Assembly (NCBI RefSeq): GCF_001953975.1
Contig: NZ_MBEJ01000122.1
Coordinates: forward strand, 1-64,000
DNA length: 64,000 bases
Source of the DNA: Mycobacterium sp. NS-7484
GTDB lineage: Bacteria > Actinomycetota > Actinomycetes > Mycobacteriales > Mycobacteriaceae
Direction of reading: 5' to 3'
Within the stretch, counting starts at the first letter, position 1. Every line of letters starts with the position of its first letter. A model generated the notes under the pieces. That model was not told the DNA's origin. It was given only the letters and a program-made list of their open reading frames with translations, and searched no databases. This document shows positions 14,146 through 22,621 of this stretch, one piece after another. Position numbers and translations under genes: made by a program.

Positions 14146-16830
14146 ATGCGGCGGAAAACTTTTCACGACCTCGACGCCCAGGTTCTGATCGGTCGCGACG
14201 ACGAATGCCGGCTGCTGGATGGTCTGATGTCGGCTCTGTCGACCGAAAGCCGAGTGCTGGTGTTGCGCGGAGGGGCCGGTGTCGGCAAGACGGCACTGCT
14301 GGGCTACCTGCTCGGGCGGGCCCGCCAGTGTGACAGCAGTTTCCGCACCACTCAGGTCACCGGCGTGGAGTTCGACATGGACCTGGCGTATGCCGGCCTG
14401 CAGCAGCTGTGTCGGCCGCTGCTGCCTTACCTCGACGAACTCCCGGACCCACAGCGCCGAGCGCTCGAGACGGCCCTGGGGCTGGACACCGGGGACAGTC
14501 CCCCGACGGACCGGGTGCGGGTGGCGGCGCTGGCCCTGCTGACCGCGGCCGGCCGTGACCGGCCGCTGTTGTGCCTCATCGACGATGCGCAGTGGCTCGA
14601 TCTCGCCTCACTGGAGGTGTTGTCGTTCGCGGCGCGACGAATGGAAGGACCGGTGGGGCTGGTGTTCGCCACCCGTGACGTGGGCGCTTTGGCCGGCCTG
14701 CCGGAACGGGTGGTCGGAGCCCTGTCCGATGCACACGCGCGCGAGCTGTTGGACTCGACCCTGGGTGTCCACCTGGATCCGCGGGTGAGTGACCGCATCC
14801 TGGCCGAGGCCGGGGGTAATCCGTTGGCGTTGATGACGCTGCCGGCAGATGACTCCGCTGCCGAACTTGGCGGCTCGTTGCGCCGCGGACATCCCCGCTC
14901 GGTGACCACACGAATCGAGCAGAGCTACGTCGAACGGATCGGGGCACTGCCGGAACCGACGCGGCAGCTGCTTCTCGCCGCCGCTGCCGAGCCGATCGGA
15001 GACCGCGCAGTGCTGATCCGCGTCGCGCACCGCTTGGCGGTCACCGCCGCCGACTTGGCCCCCGCGGTGGCGGCCGGTGTGGTGGAAGTCGGGGCCGGGG
15101 TGCGGTTTTGCCATCCCCTCGCGCGGTCGGCAGCCTACCGTGCCGCAGACCCGGTGGAGCGTCGCGCAATACATCGGGTGTTGGCCGAAGTCACCGACGC
15201 GCAGACCGATCCCGATCGGCGCGTGTGGCATATCGCCAATGCCGTGACGGGGCCCGACGACGAGGTGGCCGCGCAACTGGAAGCCGCCGCTGGCCCCGCC
15301 CGCCACCGGTCCGGTGTCTCGGTGGCGGCAGCTTTCCTGCAGCGGGCGGCGCTGCTGACCTCGCACCCCGAACGCCGCGGCGACTGTGCGCTCGCCGCGG
15401 CCCGCGCCAAACTCGATGCCGGTGCTCTGGGCGATGCCGAGGAGTTGCTCGCCATGGCGCAGCTGGGCCCGCTGACCGAACTGCAGCGGGCCCGATCGGC
15501 CGGGTTGTCTGCCCGGATGACGTACCTCGAACATCGTGATGACGGTTCCGGTGCGACGACGTCGAGCGCTATCGCCGCCCGATTGCACGATGCCGCACAA
15601 AAGTTGGAAACCCTCGACGAAGCCGCGGCGGTCGAAGCCCGTCTGGAAGCACTCGCCGCAGCGACGGCTGCCGGCCGTCTCGGGAGCGTCCCGGCCGTGG
15701 CCCGCCTCGCCGAGTCGGTCGTTCCCGCCGCCGGTGAACCCGCCGCGGTGCCGGAGTTCGAGGCATCGGGCCGGCTGGCCGCCCTGCCTGTTCTCGAGCA
15801 GGCCGCAGCCTACGAGATGTGGGATGACGCTCTCGCACACCGGTTTGCCACGGCTGCGGTGCAACGATCTCGGGAGTCCGGCGCCGGGCACCTGCTCGCC
15901 GAAACGCTGTCCCACCGAGCCGTCGTGCTCATGCTGACCGGACGGCTCGACGAAGCCGAAATGATGCTGTCGGAGGCACATTCGCGCTCGGCCTCGGCCG
16001 GCTACCACGCCCCCTGGCGTTACCCGTCGCTGCTGCTCGACGCGTGGAGAGGGGATCCGGCCGACCTGGAGGGCATCAAAACCGGTGCGGAAGCTGCGCT
16101 CAACCGTGGGGAAGGACGCGCCCTGGGGCTGGCCCGGTATGCGACGGCGGTGCTGTGCAACGGTCTGGGCCGTTACGAGGAGGCGTTCACCGCCGCCCGA
16201 CAGGCCGCCGAGTATGACGACCTCGGGCTCTACGGTTGGTACCTGGTCGAGCTCGTCGAATCGGCCACCCGTGTCGGTGACACCGCAACGGCCGAGGATG
16301 CGCTCATCCGGCTGACCCGCCGCCTCGCCACGAGCCAAACCGATTGGGCGCGGGGAACTCTGGCGAGTGCTCGGGCACTGACCACCCATGGTCAGGATGC
16401 CGAGGCCGGTCACCTCGAAGCGATCGACCACCTGAGCCGTACCCAGGTTCGGATCCACCACGCGCGGGCACACCTTCGGTATGGGGAGTGGCTGCGGCGC
16501 AGGCGGCGGCGCTCGGCGGCACACGAGCATCTCACCGTCGCCCACGACATGTTTATCCGCTTCGGCGCCCAGGCGTTTGCCGGGCGGGCCGAACGTGAAC
16601 TGATTGCCAAGGAGGGCAAGCCGCTTCAGCCCACACTCGCCGGAGGGGACCATCTCACCGCCAAGGAGCTGCAGATCGCGACCCTGGCCGGGCAAGGCTT
16701 CACCAATGCCGTCATCGGCGAGCGGTTGTTCATCAGCACCCACACCGTCGAGTGGCACTTGCGTAACGTGTTCGCCAAGCTCGGGGTGACCTCGCGCCGA
16801 CAGCTTCGAACCTTGGCGTCGGCGGGTTGA
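14146..16830 (+). CDS. LAL/MalT-like LuxR-family transcriptional regulator 3
   Basis: The 894-aa protein is the third paralogue: Walker A GGAGVGKT, Walker B LLCLIDDAQWLD, and a C-terminal HTH LTAKELQIATLAGQGFTNAV onward to LGVTSRRQL. It is more diverged than regulators 1 and 2 (for example LQQLCRPLLPYLDELPDPQR in place of the LHQLCAPF block). The ATG at 14146 lies just after an AT-rich TATATT, 40 bp after regulator 2. It ends 7 bp from the convergent hydrolase stop at 16838. Confidence 0.88.
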   Translation: MRRKTFHDLDAQVLIGRDDECRLLDGLMSALSTESRVLVLRGGAGVGKTALLGYLLGRARQCDSSFRTTQVTGVEFDMDLAYAGLQQLCRPLLPYLDELPDPQRRALETALGLDTGDSPPTDRVRVAALALLTAAGRDRPLLCLIDDAQWLDLASLEVLSFAARRMEGPVGLVFATRDVGALAGLPERVVGALSDAHARELLDSTLGVHLDPRVSDRILAEAGGNPLALMTLPADDSAAELGGSLRRGHPRSVTTRIEQSYVERIGALPEPTRQLLLAAAAEPIGDRAVLIRVAHRLAVTAADLAPAVAAGVVEVGAGVRFCHPLARSAAYRAADPVERRAIHRVLAEVTDAQTDPDRRVWHIANAVTGPDDEVAAQLEAAAGPARHRSGVSVAAAFLQRAALLTSHPERRGDCALAAARAKLDAGALGDAEELLAMAQLGPLTELQRARSAGLSARMTYLEHRDDGSGATTSSAIAARLHDAAQKLETLDEAAAVEARLEALAAATAAGRLGSVPAVARLAESVVPAAGEPAAVPEFEASGRLAALPVLEQAAAYEMWDDALAHRFATAAVQRSRESGAGHLLAETLSHRAVVLMLTGRLDEAEMMLSEAHSRSASAGYHAPWRYPSLLLDAWRGDPADLEGIKTGAEAALNRGEGRALGLARYATAVLCNGLGRYEEAFTAARQAAEYDDLGLYGWYLVELVESATRVGDTATAEDALIRLTRRLATSQTDWARGTLASARALTTHGQDAEAGHLEAIDHLSRTQVRIHHARAHLRYGEWLRRRRRRSAAHEHLTVAHDMFIRFGAQAFAGRAERELIAKEGKPLQPTLAGGDHLTAKELQIATLAGQGFTNAVIGERLFISTHTVEWHLRNVFAKLGVTSRRQLRTLASAG

Positions 16831-16837
16831 CGGCAGT

Positions 16838-17716
16838 TCAGCGGCCGACGAACTCCACGACCACGCCGGTGAAGGCGTCGTTGTCGTCACCGGCGGCGGT
16901 GTGCCCGGCGTCGGACAACTCGACGAACTCGGCGGCGGGCACCTTCTCCAGGAAGTCCTGCACACCCTCCGGGCTGACCACATCGGACAGTTTCCCGCGG
17001 ATCAGCAGGATCGGGATCGACAGGTTTATCGCGGCCTGTTCCAGCTTCTCGACCCGGACGAAGGGATCGTCTTCCGGCTTGGTCAGAAACGCCGGATCCC
17101 AGTGCCAGTACCAACGCCCGTCGCGCAGCCTCAGGTTCTTCTTGAGCCCTTCGGGACTGCGCGGCTTGGTGCGGTACGGCAGGTAGGCCGCCACCGCCTC
17201 GGCGGCCTCCTCCAACGAGTCGAAGCCGTTGACGTTGGTGAACATGAAGTCGCGGATACGTGCGCTGCCGCTCTTCTCGAACCGTGGCACCACGTCGACC
17301 AGCACCAGTTTGGTGACCAGTTCCGGACCTGCCTCGTGCGCGGCCAGGATGCCGGTCAAGCCGCCCATGCTGGCGCCGATCAACACGACGGGACGGCCGA
17401 TCTGGTACAGCACATGCTGCACATCGGCGCACAGCACCTCGACCGAGTAGTTGGCGCTGGGGGAGCGGTCGCTGTCGCCGTGCCCACGTGCGTCGAGAGC
17501 GATCACGTGGAGCCCGCGGTCGGCCAGGATCTGTCCGGTGTTCTTCCAGGAGAACCGGTTCTGTCCGCCGCCGTGCAACAACAGGACCGTCGGCTTGTCG
17601 GCAGCCGACGCCGCGTCGCGGTTCCATTCGTCGCCGACCAGATTCAGGTCGTCGACCCCGCGGAACGTGACGGTCCGCAATTGGCTGTGCTCTGGTTTCC
17701 CGGTGCTCACGGACAT
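16838..17716 (-). CDS. Alpha/beta hydrolase
   Basis: The 292-aa alpha/beta-hydrolase fold enzyme has oxyanion-hole motif LLLHGGGQNRFSW, nucleophile elbow GASMGG with Ser116, and a catalytic His in DAGHTAAGDD near the C-terminus. A short lid lies around residues 140-215. Ser-His-Asp hydrolases of this type act on esters, lactones or C-C bonds; the substrate is unknown. It is divergent from the TetR gene at 17810, which may control it. Confidence 0.82.
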   Translation of the reverse strand: MSVSTGKPEHSQLRTVTFRGVDDLNLVGDEWNRDAASAADKPTVLLLHGGGQNRFSWKNTGQILADRGLHVIALDARGHGDSDRSPSANYSVEVLCADVQHVLYQIGRPVVLIGASMGGLTGILAAHEAGPELVTKLVLVDVVPRFEKSGSARIRDFMFTNVNGFDSLEEAAEAVAAYLPYRTKPRSPEGLKKNLRLRDGRWYWHWDPAFLTKPEDDPFVRVEKLEQAAINLSIPILLIRGKLSDVVSPEGVQDFLEKVPAAEFVELSDAGHTAAGDDNDAFTGVVVEFVGR

Positions 17717-17795
17717 TCCTCTCGCCAGGCCCCGGAGGTCACGTTACCCAGACGGGTTTTCGCCCCATCCGCGACCCGCTGCGCGGGCACGTTCC

Positions 17796-17801
17796 TAGAA
17801 T
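17796..17801 (+). promoter_or_regulatory. -10 element TAGAAT of the tetR gene at 17810 (leaderless)
   Basis: TAGAAT ends 8 nt before GTG 17810. Confidence 0.5.
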
Positions 17802-17809
17802 TGACAATC

Positions 17810-18424
17810 GTGCAAATCGAGCCAGGCGAGGTGGCACGCGACGCCGATGAGCGCAAGGCAATCATCAAGGCGGCGTTCACGTGCCTGTCCGAGCCCCATG
17901 CCGGTGCGGTGCCGCTGGCGGTGATCTTGGCCCGGGCGGGGTTGTCCACCCGGGCGTTCTACCGGCACTTCGAGTCCAAGGATGCGCTGTTCTTGGCCAT
18001 GCAGCAGAGCGGCGGCCGGTCGTTGGGCTGCCGTCTGGACCGGATCGCCGATGACGACGGCGGACGGCCGGTCGAGCAGCTCGCACAGTGGATCAGCGTC
18101 GCGTTCCAGGTGATCCACGATGCGCGGTTGCGTAATCACGCCGCAGTTCTGGATTCCGACGAGATCCGCTCGGCCAAGGGGTACGACGAGGCCCAGGAAC
18201 AGTGGCGCTTCGACCGGGAACGGGCACTGGCCGGGCTTCTGCGCCGCGGCCGCGACGATGGCTCCTTTCCACTGGCCAAGCCGGATCGCGACGCTGCGGC
18301 CATCCGCGCCGTGGTCAGCCATGAGCTGGCCCGTCTGCCTGCCGACGGCGATCGCGAGGATGCGTGCGCAGCGGCGGTGGACTTTGCTCTGCGAGCCGTG
18401 GGTGCGCGCACCCGGGACCGCTGA
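17810..18424 (+). CDS. TetR-family transcriptional regulator
   Basis: The 204-aa protein has an N-terminal TetR HTH with VPLAVILARAGLSTRAFYRH followed by FESKDALF, and a helical ligand-binding C-terminal domain (SVAFQVIHDARLRNHAAVL onward). GTG 17810 gives VQIEPGEVARDADERKAIIK and is supported by -10 spacing. Ligand unknown. The divergent hydrolase (16838-17716) and the co-oriented Mce-associated operon 81 bp downstream are candidate targets. Confidence 0.85.
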   Translation: MQIEPGEVARDADERKAIIKAAFTCLSEPHAGAVPLAVILARAGLSTRAFYRHFESKDALFLAMQQSGGRSLGCRLDRIADDDGGRPVEQLAQWISVAFQVIHDARLRNHAAVLDSDEIRSAKGYDEAQEQWRFDRERALAGLLRRGRDDGSFPLAKPDRDAAAIRAVVSHELARLPADGDREDACAAAVDFALRAVGARTRDR

Positions 18425-18505
18425 TCGCGGTGTGACCGATGCCACGTACTTTGGAGCGCACGCGTGCCAACCCACGCGACACGTAGTGCCCCGAGGAGCA
18501 GATGT

Positions 18506-19114
18506 ATGGCAGACGACAGCGCCGACGCCGAGCCTGTCGAGCAGACCGAGGCCGACGAGACCGCCGAGGCGGACGACGAGGTTGCCGACGAGACCGAACC
18601 GGCGGACGACGACCAGGCGGTGCCCGAGCGGCGACGTTTTCTGCGGACGCCGACGGCTCTCGGCGTGGTACTCGTCGTCGCGCTCGCAGCGCTGACCGGT
18701 TGGACGGGATACGAGTTCTATCAGGTTCAGCATGAACAGCAGAGGCGCGAGATGTTCGTCGACACCGCACGTCAGGCCGCGGTGAATCTGACCACCGTCA
18801 ACTGGGAACACGCCGAGGACGACATCCAGAGAGTGCTCGACACCTCGACCGGCGCGTTCTACGACGACTTCGACAAGCGTTCGAAGTCGTTCCTTGAGGT
18901 CGTCAAACAGATCAAATCGAAATCCGTAGGCACCGTCACGGCGTCCGGGTTGCAGTCCTACTCGCCAGATGAGGCCAAAGTGCTCGTCTCGGCGACCATC
19001 CGCTCGACCAACGCCGGGGTGCCCGAACAGGCGCCCCAGGTATGGCGAATGGTGTTGACAGTGCAGGACGTTGACGGCAAGGCGAAGGTTTCCAACGTGG
19101 AGTTCATCCAGTGA
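18506..19114 (+). CDS. Mce-associated membrane protein (Mas/Omam-like) 1
   Basis: The 202-aa protein has a ~45-residue acidic N-terminus (EADETAEADDEVADETEPADD), one transmembrane helix (TALGVVLVVALAALTGWTGY, ~50-70) and an extracytoplasmic NTF2/SnoaL-like domain ending WRMVLTVQDVDGKAKVSNVE then FIQ. Mce-associated proteins stabilise Mce lipid transporters. No mce genes are in the window, so this is an orphan pair like OmamA/B or Rv1362c-Rv1363c. ATG 18506 has GAGGAG 7 nt upstream. A GTGA overlap couples it to the next gene. Confidence 0.8.
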   Translation: MADDSADAEPVEQTEADETAEADDEVADETEPADDDQAVPERRRFLRTPTALGVVLVVALAALTGWTGYEFYQVQHEQQRREMFVDTARQAAVNLTTVNWEHAEDDIQRVLDTSTGAFYDDFDKRSKSFLEVVKQIKSKSVGTVTASGLQSYSPDEAKVLVSATIRSTNAGVPEQAPQVWRMVLTVQDVDGKAKVSNVEFIQ

Positions 19115-19827
19115 GCGGCCGACACACGATGCCGCCGGCCGGGCGTCGCAAGGCCGCGGCGGAATCTGCCGAGGCAACAGAGCAGGTGAGCCTCGACAAG
19201 GTCGCGGCCGAGCAACCTGAACCCGAGCCCACCGAGACCGAGCCCACCGAGACTGAGCCCGCCGAGACTGAGAGCGCGGCGCCGGAGGACGCGGCGCAGA
19301 TGGACGAGCCCTCGGCTGCCGACGAGCCGGACGAGCCCGAGCCGTCGCGCAACCGCTCACGGATTCCGCTGGTGTTGGCGGCGCTGGCTCTGGTCCTGGC
19401 GGTGGCCTGTGGGGTGTTACGCTGGCTGATCGTCACCCAGCATGAAAGTGCCACCGCCCGAACAGAATCCGTCGAGGCGGCCAAGGACATCACCGTCCAG
19501 ATGCTCTCGTATGAGACCGAGACCGTCGACCAGCAGCTGACCGCGGCCCGTGACCGGATGACCGGAGAGTTCCTCGGGACGTACACCGCGATGATCAACG
19601 AGGTGATTCCCGCGGCGCATGCTCAGCAGATCGCCGCGGTGGCCGATGTGCAGCGTGTGGGAGTGGTGAGCGCGAAGCCCGACCGTGCCGAGGTGGTGAT
19701 GTACGTCGATCAGAGCGTGCAGGTGGGTAACAAGATGCCGGAGAAGACGTTGTCGATCGTGCGGGCCACGATGGTCAAAGAGGGTGACCAGTGGTTGCTG
19801 TCCCAGTACGAGCCGGTGCAGCCATGA
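19111..19827 (+). CDS. Mce-associated membrane protein (Mas/Omam-like) 2
   Basis: The 238-aa protein has a long acidic N-terminus with a repeat TETEPTETEPAETES (~40-55), one transmembrane helix (IPLVLAALALVLAVACGVLR, ~85-105) and an extracytoplasmic domain resembling its upstream partner. It is translationally coupled on both sides: GTGA with the previous gene and ATGA with the hydrolase at 19824. Probably it acts with protein 1 in supporting a Mce complex encoded elsewhere (inference). Confidence 0.8.
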   Translation: MSGRHTMPPAGRRKAAAESAEATEQVSLDKVAAEQPEPEPTETEPTETEPAETESAAPEDAAQMDEPSAADEPDEPEPSRNRSRIPLVLAALALVLAVACGVLRWLIVTQHESATARTESVEAAKDITVQMLSYETETVDQQLTAARDRMTGEFLGTYTAMINEVIPAAHAQQIAAVADVQRVGVVSAKPDRAEVVMYVDQSVQVGNKMPEKTLSIVRATMVKEGDQWLLSQYEPVQP

Positions 19828-20735
19828 GTGAGCCGCGCTGGATCGACGTGAACACTCCCGCGGTACAGCTGCGGGCGTTGGTGTGGGGCCCCGACGACGG
19901 GCCGGTGGCGTTGTGCCTGCACGGTTTTCCCGATACCGCCTACGGCTGGCGGAAGGTGGCGCCGATGCTGGCCGATGCCGGCTGGAAGGTGGTGGCGCCG
20001 TTCCTGCGCGGCTACGTGCCGTCGTCGATTCCCAGCGACGGCAGTTATCACGTCGGGGCGCTGATGGATGATGCGCTGCGGGTGCTGGACGCCGCCGGAC
20101 CGACGGGAAACGATGCGCTGATCGGCCACGACTGGGGCGCCATCACCGCCTCGGGTCTGGCGGCGATGCCGGACAGCCCGTTCACAAAATCGGTGATCAT
20201 GTCGGTCCCGCCGTCGGCGTCGTTCCGGCCGCTGGGCCGGGTGCCCGACACAGGCCGGCTGATCGCCCAGTTGCCGCGTCAGTTCGCCCGCAGTTGGTAC
20301 ATGATGTACTTCCAATTGCCTTGGCTGCCTGAGCGATCCGCGTCGTGGGTGGTGCCGAAACTGTGGAAGCAATGGTCACCCGGCTACGACGCCGCCGAGG
20401 ACGTGCGCCACGTCGACGCCGCGATCGGAGCGCCCGACCGCTGGCGGGCCGCGCTCGGTTACTACCGGGCGATGCTGCGCGGCAGCAAGCCGCCGGCCCA
20501 GTATGCCGAGCTCCACCAGCACTGGCTGTCCGCGCCGGTGCTGCCGACACTGTATCTGCACGGCACCGATGACGGCTGTGCCGCACCGGATTACGCCCGG
20601 TGGGTCGAGGAGATCCTGCCGAGCGGCAGTGCCGTGGGCATCATCGACCACGCCGGACATTTCCTGCAGTTGGACCGGCCGGACGCGGTCGGGCGACAGA
20701 TCGTGGATTTCATCGGTAGTCCCGGACGGAACTGA
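19824..20735 (+). CDS. Epoxide-hydrolase-like alpha/beta hydrolase
   Basis: The 303-aa enzyme has HGFPDTAYGW and the nucleophile elbow GHDWGA with Asp103. An Asp nucleophile marks epoxide hydrolases and haloalkane dehalogenases rather than Ser esterases. The catalytic His is in DHAGHFLQLD and a cap domain lies around 125-215. HGFP is the usual epoxide-hydrolase oxyanion motif. It overlaps the Mce-associated gene by ATGA and sits 3 bp before the acyltransferase, so it is part of a four-gene operon. Order recalls ephC-Rv1125 of M. tuberculosis (from memory). Confidence 0.82.
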   Translation: MSEPRWIDVNTPAVQLRALVWGPDDGPVALCLHGFPDTAYGWRKVAPMLADAGWKVVAPFLRGYVPSSIPSDGSYHVGALMDDALRVLDAAGPTGNDALIGHDWGAITASGLAAMPDSPFTKSVIMSVPPSASFRPLGRVPDTGRLIAQLPRQFARSWYMMYFQLPWLPERSASWVVPKLWKQWSPGYDAAEDVRHVDAAIGAPDRWRAALGYYRAMLRGSKPPAQYAELHQHWLSAPVLPTLYLHGTDDGCAAPDYARWVEEILPSGSAVGIIDHAGHFLQLDRPDAVGRQIVDFIGSPGRN

Positions 20736-20738
20736 CCG

Positions 20739-21989
20739 GTGCGCCGACTGGCCGCAATCGACGCCCAGAACTGGTGGATGTCGGCCAAACTGCCCAACGA
20801 TCAGTTCCTGCTCTACGGATTCGACGGAGTGCCCGCGGATCTCGGTGCCACGGTGGCCGAGATCCGGATGCGTGCCCAGCACTGCCCGGACCTGACCCTG
20901 CGTATCCGTGACGACTGCCGGCTGACCTACCCGGCCTGGATGCCGCGGACGGTGGGCGAAGACCAGTTCGCGATCCACCACGGTGAGCTCGGCTGGAACG
21001 AGTGCCTGGACGCCGTCGCGCAGCTGGCCGACCATCAGCTCGACGTCACCGTCGCAGCCTGGCGCCTGCACATATTCCCCCGGGTCCGTGCGATTCCCGG
21101 TGCCGCGACGGGCACTGTCGCGGTGTTGCAGATCTCGCATGCCCTTGCCGACGGGACCCGGGCCTCGGCGCTGGCCGCGTGGCTGTTCGGCCGCGCCGAG
21201 CCCGTGGTGCCGGTGTCCGTACCTCGCTTTCCGGCCGCCCGGCTGCCCTGGCGGGCGATCGAGGCAGCCCGCACTCAGCGGAAGCTGGTCCGCGACACCG
21301 AATCCGGTGTCGTGCCGGCGCCGGCGCCGTCGCGTCCGGTGTTGCACAGCAATACCGAGCCGACCGGTGGGCGTTGGGTGCGCACCATCATCCGGCAGCG
21401 TTCACAGATCCCCGGACCCACGGTCACCATCGGAGCCCTGACCGCGATCTCGTCGGCCCTGGACGGGCATCTGCGTGAATTCGGCGACGATACGAGCGCG
21501 CTCGCGGCCGAGGTGCCCATGGCTAAATCAGGTATTCGCCACGCGCACAACCACTTCGGCAACGTCGGCATCGGTTTGTATCCCGAACTCGCCGTACCAG
21601 ACCGGATCGTGCATATCACGGCGGATTTCGCCGAGCGCCGACGCCGCGCGGCTCACCCGGGCATGATCGCGGCCGGCCGAGCATTCGCCGCCACCCCGGC
21701 CCCGTTGTTGCGGTGGGGCGTCGCGCAATTCGACCCGACGGTGCGGGCGCCTATGGTCACCGGCAACACCGTGGTGTCCAGCGTCAACCGGGGCGCGGCG
21801 GATCTGCGGTTCGGTGAGGCTGCGGTGGTGGTGACAGCCGGTTACCCCTCGCTGTCACCGATGATGGGGCTGACCCACGGCGTGCACGGGATCGGGCAGA
21901 CGGTGGCGGTCAGCGTGCATGCCGCCCGGTCGGCAGTCGGGGATATCAACGCTTACCTCGCGCGGCTGGAGGCGGCGCTGGGCGGTTGA
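20739..21989 (+). CDS. WS/DGAT-like acyltransferase domain protein
   Basis: The 416-aa protein belongs to the condensation/wax-ester-synthase superfamily. The active-site motif is SHALADG with H134 and D138-G139, a degenerate HHxxxDG lacking the first His. The C-terminal part has HNHFGNVGIGLYPEL and VVSSVNRG, matching the WS/DGAT C-terminal domain (PLWNHFG/NVPGP-like). Activity could be transfer of fatty acyl groups from acyl-CoA to an alcohol acceptor. Overlaps the convergent tetR by 37 bp at the 3' end. Confidence 0.72.
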   Translation: MRRLAAIDAQNWWMSAKLPNDQFLLYGFDGVPADLGATVAEIRMRAQHCPDLTLRIRDDCRLTYPAWMPRTVGEDQFAIHHGELGWNECLDAVAQLADHQLDVTVAAWRLHIFPRVRAIPGAATGTVAVLQISHALADGTRASALAAWLFGRAEPVVPVSVPRFPAARLPWRAIEAARTQRKLVRDTESGVVPAPAPSRPVLHSNTEPTGGRWVRTIIRQRSQIPGPTVTIGALTAISSALDGHLREFGDDTSALAAEVPMAKSGIRHAHNHFGNVGIGLYPELAVPDRIVHITADFAERRRRAAHPGMIAAGRAFAATPAPLLRWGVAQFDPTVRAPMVTGNTVVSSVNRGAADLRFGEAAVVVTAGYPSLSPMMGLTHGVHGIGQTVAVSVHAARSAVGDINAYLARLEAALGG

Positions 21990-22588
21990 CCGCGGCGCAG
22001 CATGGCGATGCCGACGTCCAGGGCGGCCTCCAGATAGCTCAGATCGCCGGAGGCCAGCAGGACGCTGACGCCACCCTGGATTCCGGCCAACAGCGCGGCC
22101 GCGACCCGGTCGGCGTCCAGATCGGCGGCGACCTTGCCCTGCGCCTGCATGTGCCGAATTCCCGCGGCGATCTCGTCGTGCCATTGCTGCAACAGGGCTT
22201 TGGTGACCGCCTGGGCGCCGGGGGTGGTGCGCCCGATTTCCGACATGAGCAGGCTCAACGGGCAGCTCTGGCCCTGACGTCGATAACGCTCGACCACTGC
22301 GTCGCGCCAACGTTGCCACGCGGCCCATGAGGTCAGCTCACCCAAGTAGGGCTGCTGGTCTTCCAGCACCATCTGGGCCTCACGCTCGGCGACCGCGAGC
22401 AGAAGCTGCTCCTTGCCGTCGGGGAAGTAGTGGAACAGCTGGCTCTTGGAGGTCTGGGTGTGCGCGCGGATGTCGTCGAGCGTGGCCGCGGCCACGCCGT
22501 TGCTGCGGATCACCGCGGCGGCACCCTCGATGATGCGGCGTCTGGTGGCCGCGCCCTTGGCCGTCAGTTTCTGGACTTGCAGGTCCAT
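21953..22588 (-). CDS. TetR-family transcriptional regulator
   Basis: The 211-aa protein has an N-terminal HTH (GVAAATLDDIRAHTQTSKSQ then LFHYFPDGKEQLL) and a C-terminal domain containing CPLSLLMSEIGRTTPGAQAV, a TetR_C form frequent with oxidoreductase targets. ATG 22588 gives MDLQVQKLTAKGAATRRRII. It is divergent from an SDR gene with 24 bp between starts. Palindromes at 22606-22621 and 22572-22587 are probable operators, so autoregulation together with the SDR is likely. Confidence 0.87.
   Translation of the reverse strand: MDLQVQKLTAKGAATRRRIIEGAAAVIRSNGVAAATLDDIRAHTQTSKSQLFHYFPDGKEQLLLAVAEREAQMVLEDQQPYLGELTSWAAWQRWRDAVVERYRRQGQSCPLSLLMSEIGRTTPGAQAVTKALLQQWHDEIAAGIRHMQAQGKVAADLDADRVAAALLAGIQGGVSVLLASGDLSYLEAALDVGIAMLRRGQPPSAASSRAR
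22572..22587. promoter_or_regulatory. Operator-like half-palindrome TGGACTTGCAGGTCCA
   Basis: The outer TGGAC...GTCCA arms are the same as in the perfect palindrome at 22606. The site overlaps the tetR start codon (22586-22588), so it may be a second, weaker TetR site. Confidence 0.4.
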
Positions 22589-22605
22589 TTTCAGCGGCTT
22601 ATACC

Positions 22606-22621
22606 TGGACTCATGAGTCCA
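22606..22621. promoter_or_regulatory. Perfect 16-bp palindrome TGGACTCATGAGTCCA, TetR operator candidate
   Basis: The site reads the same on both strands and its centre is the SDR start codon ATG (22613-22615). It lies in the 24-bp divergent gap of tetR and SDR. Confidence 0.65.

Noticed and set aside
14608..16983. 791-codon minus-strand open frame opposite LuxR-3
   Set aside because: It is an antisense shadow caused by high GC. The plus frame has all LAL motifs; the minus frame shows no domain.
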